Origin: Dysgonomonas sp. UBA7710
GTDB lineage: Bacteria > Bacteroidota > Bacteroidia > Bacteroidales > Dysgonomonadaceae
DNA length: 58,145 bases
NCBI RefSeq assembly: GCF_002482385.1
Contig: NZ_DLFW01000013.1
Coordinates: forward strand, 1 to 58,145
Direction: 5' to 3'
Positions 53,577-58,145 of the stretch are shown here, in pieces. The notes below the pieces were generated by a model. That model had not been told where the DNA came from and made no database searches. It saw nothing but the letters and a program-made list of their open reading frames with translations. The position numbers and the translations under genes are program-made. Within the stretch, counting starts at the first letter, position 1. Each line of letters opens with the position of its first letter.

Positions 53577-54590
53577 ATGGAAGAATCGACAGCAGTAACA
53601 CCCCCCAAGAAAAAATCATTACTCAATACTTTCGTAAAGATTGTGCTCCCTTTGTTGCTGGGTATTGCTATTGTCTATTATCTTATCAGTAAAATAGACC
53701 CTGCCGAATTATGGATTGTACTCAAAAATGCCAACTGGCTAATTCTTCTATCCTCTCTTATATTTGGTTTATTAGGTAATATAATAAGAGGCTACCGCTG
53801 GGAATTATTTATCCAACCGTTAGGATATACACCTAAATTATCAACCCTTATATATGCTATTCTCGGAGGATATGCTGTAAACTTCGCTATACCCAGGGCC
53901 GGGGAAATCTGGAAATGCGGCATGGTGGCTAAAGAAGAGAAGATTCCGTTCACAAAGTTATTCGGGACTATGATCCTCGACCGTATATTCGATATGATAA
54001 CAGTTCTTATCATCTGCCTTGCTGCATTCCTGATAAATATGCAGTTCTTCATTGCACAACTGGAACAGAGCAAGTCTACCCTGGATATCATTCTGATGAT
54101 TGTACAATCACCTGTCCTCTATATAGCATTAGTTGCGGCGGTTATCACCACTTATATAGTTTTCAAGTTCTTCAAAGAAAATATAATCGTAAAGAAAGTA
54201 AAAAGTTTTCTCTCCAACATGGCCAATGATATGAAAACCATATGGAGAATGAAAACCAAAGGACGCCTGCTGCTTTGTTCCATTGCCATCTGGACCTCTT
54301 ATTTCTTTTACTTTTATATAACATTTTACGCTTTTGATTTCACGGCAAACTTAGGCGTTACAGCCGGGCTGATAACATTTGCACTAAGTAGCCTCAGCAT
54401 GATTATACCATCCAACGGAGGTCTGGGCCCCTGGCAGATAGCGGTAGTAGCTGCATTGATGTTATACGGTGTCAGTGAATTAAATGCCACAGCCTTTGCT
54501 ACCGGGGTATTTGCCCTGCAATCTATCATATGGGTAATTCTTTGCGGATTATTCGGAATAGCCGCTTTGGCTTTCAAGAAACAGAAATGA
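53577..54590 (+). CDS. Lysylphosphatidylglycerol synthase-type (UPF0104) membrane protein
   Basis: The 337-residue protein has about eight membrane segments and belongs to the UPF0104/AglD-MprF transmembrane family. Typical blocks are LLGNIIRGYRWELFIQPLG, GYAVNFAIPRAGEIWKCGMV and SMIIPSNGGLGPWQIAVVA. It lacks the aminoacyl-transfer domain of MprF, so it is likely a flippase or lipid transporter of unknown cargo. A -7 box (TATCTTTG at 53394-53401) may drive it. The winged-helix gene starts 28 bases downstream. An eroded second copy of its 3' end lies at 55972-56062. Confidence 0.88.
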   Translation: MEESTAVTPPKKKSLLNTFVKIVLPLLLGIAIVYYLISKIDPAELWIVLKNANWLILLSSLIFGLLGNIIRGYRWELFIQPLGYTPKLSTLIYAILGGYAVNFAIPRAGEIWKCGMVAKEEKIPFTKLFGTMILDRIFDMITVLIICLAAFLINMQFFIAQLEQSKSTLDIILMIVQSPVLYIALVAAVITTYIVFKFFKENIIVKKVKSFLSNMANDMKTIWRMKTKGRLLLCSIAIWTSYFFYFYITFYAFDFTANLGVTAGLITFALSSLSMIIPSNGGLGPWQIAVVAALMLYGVSELNATAFATGVFALQSIIWVILCGLFGIAALAFKKQK

Positions 54591-54618
54591 CCACTAAAAC
54601 CTTAATACATCTACGAAT

Positions 54619-54945
54619 ATGAAAATATCAGAACACATAGAGCGATTGAAACTAATACAGAAATTGGTACAAGAAGAAAAGACCGGGAGCCCCGACGAAT
54701 TGGCTAATAGATTAGGAATTAGCAGAGGCACATTATACAGCCTGATCGACGAGTTGCAATCTTATAATGTATCGATCAGTTATTCAAGAAAGAAACAAAG
54801 CTTCATATATAATGATGATACCGCTCTTGAGATTAAATATTCCATCAAATTGTTGAATAACGATGAATTAACCGAAATTAGCGGAGGATGTTCCACTTTT
54901 TCTCTTCTGTATAATTTTTTATACGGAAAGACGATATCTTTGTAA
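54619..54945 (+). CDS. Winged-helix DNA-binding domain fused to a double-glycine leader and 18-residue tail
   Basis: The 108-residue protein has an HTH_11/BirA-type winged helix at about residues 8-64 (LKLIQKLVQEEKTGSPDELA, RLGISRGTLYSLIDELQSY). Residues 76-90, IKLLNNDELTEISGG, match a bacteriocin-type double-glycine leader, with the Gly-Gly at 89-90 (bases 54883-54888). The remaining 18 residues (CSTFSLLYNFLYGKTISL) would be the released core: hydrophobic, aromatic, starting with Cys. Cutting at Gly-Gly would separate a peptide from a regulator. The gene is 28 bases after the flippase-like gene and 61 before another double-glycine peptide. No C39 peptidase is in the window. Confidence 0.75.
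   Translation: MKISEHIERLKLIQKLVQEEKTGSPDELANRLGISRGTLYSLIDELQSYNVSISYSRKKQSFIYNDDTALEIKYSIKLLNNDELTEISGGCSTFSLLYNFLYGKTISL
54935..54942 (+). promoter_or_regulatory. Possible -7 box for the double-glycine peptide gene
   Basis: TATCTTTG overlaps the last codons of the winged-helix gene and lies 65 bases before the peptide ATG. A proper -33 element is not seen. It would allow separate expression of the peptide. Confidence 0.4.
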
Positions 54946-55006
54946 AAGAATAAGCTAAACCGGTTTGCTTTTGAAAATTTATTATTAATTTTAAAAGTAT
55001 TTTTTT

Positions 55007-55198
55007 ATGAAAAATTTAGATTTAGCTACACTGGGTGTAGAAGAAATGAGTGATGCTCAAATGAATAATACTAATGGTGGGTCATGGGCTTTAATAAATT
55101 GCAATTGGATGATATCAGATGGAGTATATGCAACTTTTCGTTATCGCGATGCAGACGGACCTTTTGCATTTGAACACGACTTATATTATGTAGTGTGA
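55007..55198 (+). CDS. Double-glycine leader precursor peptide (GG-Bacteroidales natural product precursor type)
   Basis: The 63-residue peptide opens with MKNLDLATLGVEEMSDAQMN and reaches Gly-Gly at 24-25 (bases 55076-55081). This is the leader of Bacteroidetes natural-product precursors: MK-x-L-x-L, then EMSD-x-x-MN, then GG. The 38-residue core (SWALINCNWMISDGVYATFR, then DADGPFAFEHDLYYVV) is rich in aromatic residues and has one Cys. Its maturation would need a C39-type peptidase exporter, not found here. Function (bacteriocin, signal or modified peptide) is open. The neighbours are a winged-helix/GG fusion and a small secreted protein. Confidence 0.75.
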   Translation: MKNLDLATLGVEEMSDAQMNNTNGGSWALINCNWMISDGVYATFRYRDADGPFAFEHDLYYVV

Positions 55199-55258
55199 CA
55201 ACTTAATCCATAGCATTGTACTTTTATATCCTTTACAAAGAGAATTAATAATAAACAC

Positions 55259-55573
55259 ATGAAAAGACTACTATCTTTGAGTTTCTTTATACTAAGCTTT
55301 ATACAAGTATTCAGCCAAAAAGACATGAAAATATATTTTGAAGCGAAATGCCATGTGGTACTGAACGAGTATAAAAATAAGTTTGATTGTGACTCAAGTA
55401 TAATCAGCAATTTCAAAGCTGACTATACTATTGACATGAGTAAAATAGCTCAGGAAAAGCTTTTCAAGAAACCTCCTTCGGAGATAATCGCGTTTTTCAA
55501 CACTGATAACGGGAAAAAGTACAGATGCTATATCAAAGGTTATAGAAACCGGAATGATCTTCTTATAAAATAA
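55259..55573 (+). CDS. Unrecognised 104-residue secreted protein
   Basis: The protein has a signal peptide (LLSLSFFILSFIQVFSQ). The mature part is about 85 residues, basic, with three Cys (in AKCHVVL, FDCDSS and YRCYIKG). I do not recognise a family. It is 61 bases after the double-glycine peptide and ends before a strong terminator, so the three small genes form one unit. A role as immunity or partner protein for the peptide is a guess from position. Confidence 0.7.
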   Translation: MKRLLSLSFFILSFIQVFSQKDMKIYFEAKCHVVLNEYKNKFDCDSSIISNFKADYTIDMSKIAQEKLFKKPPSEIIAFFNTDNGKKYRCYIKGYRNRNDLLIK

Positions 55574-55594
55574 TTCTTGTTACAAAAAAAGCAT

Positions 55595-55629
55595 AGAGAT
55601 TGCCTTTATGAAAGGCAATCTCTTTTTTT
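55595..55629 (+). terminator. Terminator of the double-glycine peptide cassette
   Basis: AGAGATTGCCTTT at 55595-55607 pairs perfectly with AAAGGCAATCTCT at 55611-55623, a 13-bp stem with loop ATG, followed by seven T. It is a textbook intrinsic terminator. Confidence 0.9.
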
Positions 55630-55660
55630 ACTCTTTCATCCGTTGATTAAGAATAAACAT

Positions 55661-55808
55661 TCAATCTATGCATTTATGTATCCATATTCTTGTCCGGATT
55701 TATTATTGAGTCAGATCGAAAGCAAGAAAATAGAATAATAGTTATTTACGTCAATCAATCTTTAGCAGTCAGGTGTTACTTTATTTGTACAATTTTATCT
55801 ATATATTG
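55661..55808 (+). pseudogene. Eroded 3' end of a second copy of the LIC_10190-type membrane gene
   Basis: Bases 55661-55705 match 57516-57560 inside the intact downstream gene at about 38 of 45 positions, and still read FNLCIYVSIFLSGF against FNLCKYVSIFLFGF. After an internal deletion of about 320 bases relative to the intact copy, 55712-55808 match 57880-57972, which covers its last codons, stop and 3' flank. The order and orientation are preserved. This is a relic of a lost paralog. Confidence 0.8.
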
Positions 55809-55971
55809 GCTGATTGCTGAAGCTCTTTGAAAGAATAATTGGCAAATTAGCATATTAGAAAATGAGTAGAAAGTGTTACCTTTGTTACCTTTAACAATTA
55901 CGGATTATTTCCCTTTTGCTGCCGCGCGAATCTTTCGCGTAGTATTTAAGTCACACGATGCAATTGTGCGG

Positions 55972-56062
55972 TACGGGGGAATTTGCCCTGCAATCCATTA
56001 TATGGGTAATCCTATGCGGATTATTCGGAATAGTCGCTTTGGCTTTAAAGAAACAGAAATAG
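55972..56062 (+). pseudogene. Eroded 3' end of a second copy of the flippase-like gene
   Basis: Bases 55972-56062 align without gaps to 54500-54590, with about 81 of 91 positions equal by hand count. The frame is kept: FALQSIIWVILCGLFGI, then ALKKQK and a stop, as in the intact gene. Nothing of the first 300 codons remains. With the other relic it marks a former tandem duplication of a two-gene unit. Confidence 0.85.
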
Positions 56063-56092
56063 AATAAATAATTAATCAAAACAGAAAAATCC

Positions 56093-57907
56093 ATGCTTGC
56101 CATTCTTCTTTGCTGGCTGTGTATTTCAGTAACATTTCTTTCTTTAGGAGATTTTTTCATTCTGGTTTACAACAAAATCTGTAATAAAAATGAAAAATAT
56201 TCGATTATCGATACGCTCTTTTTAGGAATGGCTTTTATTACCATCCCCTTATCCATATCTTCTTTCTGGCTTCCCGCAAACCATTACATCCTACTTTCGT
56301 TTTTCATCTTCAGCATTTTGTATTGGACGATAAGGTATAAATATTTTATACATTGTATAAAAAGAATAAGAAAACACATTAACAGCCTTTTCATATACCA
56401 ATCAGTCGTTATAATATCAGCAATGCTTTCTATAGCATTTTTTGCGGTTTGGCTAGGCGGGCAGTGGCTGTCTCACGATACATTCTACTATCATCAGGCG
56501 GCAATCAGATGGAATGAAGAATACGCCATAGTCCCGGGTTTGGGAAATGTGGAAGAACGCTTCGGCTTTAACTCCAACTATATGTTGATTTCAGCGATCT
56601 ATACACTCCGTTTTATTTTCAGAGAACCTATATATGGCTTCCAATCACTTATGTGCGCGGCTGTTATGGTATGGATACTGATTGAGACGTTTAAATCGGG
56701 CTTTGAAATAAAAAGGGTAATCCTGTTATTCTTATTTACCGGATTTATTCTTCTGACAAGATCTGTATTATGTACGACATCCACTGATATAATCCCAAAT
56801 CTGACCATTATCTATCTGGGAATGAAGACAGTTCTATATCCTAATCTGGTAAAGAAAAAATTACTCTTTTACGCAATAATACCCGTAAGCCTGGCTACAT
56901 TCAAATTATCTGTCATATTTGTCGCTTTGGCCAGTGTATTTATATTTATCTATTTTCTGAAACGAAAAAATTACAGAGCAGCTTCTTTTATATTCTTTAT
57001 CGCGTTCCTAATAATGAGCCTGTGGCTTACACGCAATGTTATTATTTCAGGTTATCTCATCCATCCATTATACCAAATAGATCTATTCTCTTTCGACTGG
57101 AAAGTTCCTGAACACATATTAATCAGAGAAACAAATGATATTGCAAGTCATGCCCGGTATGAATATATGGGAATTATACTTAAAGACTTTCTTGCGTTCA
57201 GAACATGGAAAGAATACTCCTGGCATATCCCCATGTTCGCTCTCAGCCTGGCATCCATAATATTTATCTCTTTTAAAATAATAAAAAAACGCAAGGAATT
57301 AAATCCGGTATATATTTACATGTCAGGTATTTTAGCTATCAACATCATTTACTGGCTCTTAACTGCGCCTTCAATCCGGTTTGGATACGGATATGTATTC
57401 TCGCTGTTCTTTCTGGCTGTGATACTTTTTTTCTTTCAAAAGAAACAGGATAATACAAAATTAAATACTTTGCTGCTGACTGTTGAATCTAAAAGCGGAA
57501 AAAGATACTCTTCTTTCAATCTATGCAAATATGTATCCATATTCTTATTCGGGTTTATACTTATACATTCCTATAAGCATGCATCTAATTACAGACCTTT
57601 CTTGCGCGAATATTGCGGTTATAGTAAATCACAATCCAACATGAGGGTGTTCTATGCTCCATATTCAACCAATAATCAAATCACAGAAACAAGTAAGCTA
57701 ATGGAGATAAATGGCATGCCATTCGAACCATACAGGATAAATAATAACATAACTATATATATTGCGACTGAAGAAAGAGGATTTATATACGATATAGTCC
57801 CTGCAACGAGCAATGTGGAACGAGGCGCCCAAAACTATCACAACCTTGAATCCAGAGGAACTTCCATACAAGACGGATTCAGATCGAAGGCAAGAAAAAT
57901 AGAATAA
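56093..57907 (+). CDS. LIC_10190-type polytopic membrane protein (probable GT-C fold)
   Basis: The 604-residue protein has about 12-13 membrane segments. A conserved loop after the third or fourth reads WLSHDTFYYHQAAIRWNEEY, then VPGLGNVEERFGFNSNY, as in the LIC_10190 family. The acidic, His-rich loop after a membrane helix resembles the active-site loop of GT-C glycosyltransferases, which use polyprenyl-phosphate sugars, so glycan or lipid glycosylation is a fair guess. It starts 31 bases after the relic of the flippase-like gene; the ancestral pair was probably flippase-like then LIC_10190. Confidence 0.75.
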   Translation: MLAILLCWLCISVTFLSLGDFFILVYNKICNKNEKYSIIDTLFLGMAFITIPLSISSFWLPANHYILLSFFIFSILYWTIRYKYFIHCIKRIRKHINSLFIYQSVVIISAMLSIAFFAVWLGGQWLSHDTFYYHQAAIRWNEEYAIVPGLGNVEERFGFNSNYMLISAIYTLRFIFREPIYGFQSLMCAAVMVWILIETFKSGFEIKRVILLFLFTGFILLTRSVLCTTSTDIIPNLTIIYLGMKTVLYPNLVKKKLLFYAIIPVSLATFKLSVIFVALASVFIFIYFLKRKNYRAASFIFFIAFLIMSLWLTRNVIISGYLIHPLYQIDLFSFDWKVPEHILIRETNDIASHARYEYMGIILKDFLAFRTWKEYSWHIPMFALSLASIIFISFKIIKKRKELNPVYIYMSGILAINIIYWLLTAPSIRFGYGYVFSLFFLAVILFFFQKKQDNTKLNTLLLTVESKSGKRYSSFNLCKYVSIFLFGFILIHSYKHASNYRPFLREYCGYSKSQSNMRVFYAPYSTNNQITETSKLMEINGMPFEPYRINNNITIYIATEERGFIYDIVPATSNVERGAQNYHNLESRGTSIQDGFRSKARKIE

Positions 57908-57949
57908 TAGTTATTACGCCAATTAACTTTAGTAGCCAATTATTACTTT

Positions 57950-58145
57950 ATTCATATAACTTTATCTATATCTATAATTATCAGCTAAAGACTATTAACT
58001 AATAGTTCTTTGATATATTGATAGGCCTCCAAATCCCCCTTTAGGCAGGGCTGTTAAGTTCTCTACTTTGTTCTGTTATTTTCTGCTGTCATCCTGAGGG
58101 AACGAAGGATCTCGAACCTGAGGAACGAGATGTTTCACTCCGTTC
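57950..58145. repeat. Repeat-rich right end of the window
   Basis: After the last gene, TTTATCTATA..TTATCAGCTAAAG and TTCTTTGATATATTGATAGGCC match, in inverted orientation, the sequence at 33765-33830. From about 58090 the word ACGAAGGATCTCGA..CGAGATGTTTCACTCCGTTC matches the inside of the element at 51367-51580 and can fold as a hairpin (ATCTCG/CGAGAT). The copy is cut by the window end. No gene is seen. Confidence 0.7.

Noticed and set aside
55972..56062. attR-like site of an integrated island (3' gene end restored)
   Set aside because: The two copies differ at about 10 of 91 positions, no integrase is present, and a second relic in matching order favours tandem duplication and loss.
1..58145. 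tRNA, rRNA, CRISPR or riboswitch
   Set aside because: Reading the intergenic gaps showed no cloverleaf with CCA end, rRNA core sequence, spaced direct repeats or known aptamer core.

Overview
The window is chromosomal DNA from a bacterium of the Bacteroidetes, most likely order Bacteroidales and possibly near Dysgonomonas or Parabacteroides. Three SusC/SusD pairs, a type IX secretion tail, a bactofilin, anaerobic glpABC, the TAnnTTTG promoter box and A-rich leaders without strong Shine-Dalgarno sequences support this. The genus is an inference. I saw no rRNA, tRNA, CRISPR array, riboswitch or intact insertion sequence.

Layout. 1-537 is repeat-rich intergenic DNA. 538-6280 holds housekeeping genes: a TetR regulator with its own operator, fabG, rlmH with a sugar isomerase/epimerase, a nucleoside phosphorylase with sanA, and an OprO/P-type porin. 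6281-11696 is a SusC/SusD pair without an enzyme, preceded by a 700-base leader carrying a short ORF, a (GA)10 tract and a perfect 22-bp hairpin. 12230-22703 is a leftward glycan locus (unknown lipoprotein, IPT/NHL lipoprotein, SusC, SusD, DUF1735/DUF4973-like lipoprotein, GH27 alpha-galactosidase). 23334-29838 is a rightward locus (SusC, SusD, secreted GH130). A 337-bp near-palindrome separates these two divergent loci and gives both the same outward leader. GH27 with GH130 suggests an alpha-galactosyl/mannosyl glycan, but the substrate is inferred.

29912-33230 (leftward) holds two tandem M28 peptidases and a DUF1634/TauE-type transporter pair. 33231-34513 holds dispersed repeats and an unrecognised 58-residue gene with a complete Bacteroides-type promoter. 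34514-38663 is glpABC, divergent from a secreted glutathione-peroxidase-like gene, with a helically phased TTTCGAAA array between them. 39603-42658 encodes a type IX secretion substrate and a small membrane-anchored protein with a sorting-type tail. 42868-53377 is mostly housekeeping (DUF4301, TrmH-type methyltransferase, FolB, bactofilin, aminopeptidase P, thioredoxin-like, gamma carbonic anhydrase, GNAT, PPK2, CorA, KsgA).

The most unusual part is 53577-57907. A flippase-like membrane gene is followed by a winged-helix protein ending in a double-glycine leader motif plus an 18-residue tail, then a classic Bacteroidetes double-glycine precursor peptide, then a small secreted protein. Behind them lie eroded copies of the 3' ends of both flanking membrane genes, in the order expected if a two-gene unit was duplicated in tandem and one copy of each gene was then lost, the peptide cassette now lying where the first copy of the second gene would have been. 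No peptidase-exporter or modifying enzyme lies in the window, so the peptides' maturation partners must be elsewhere.
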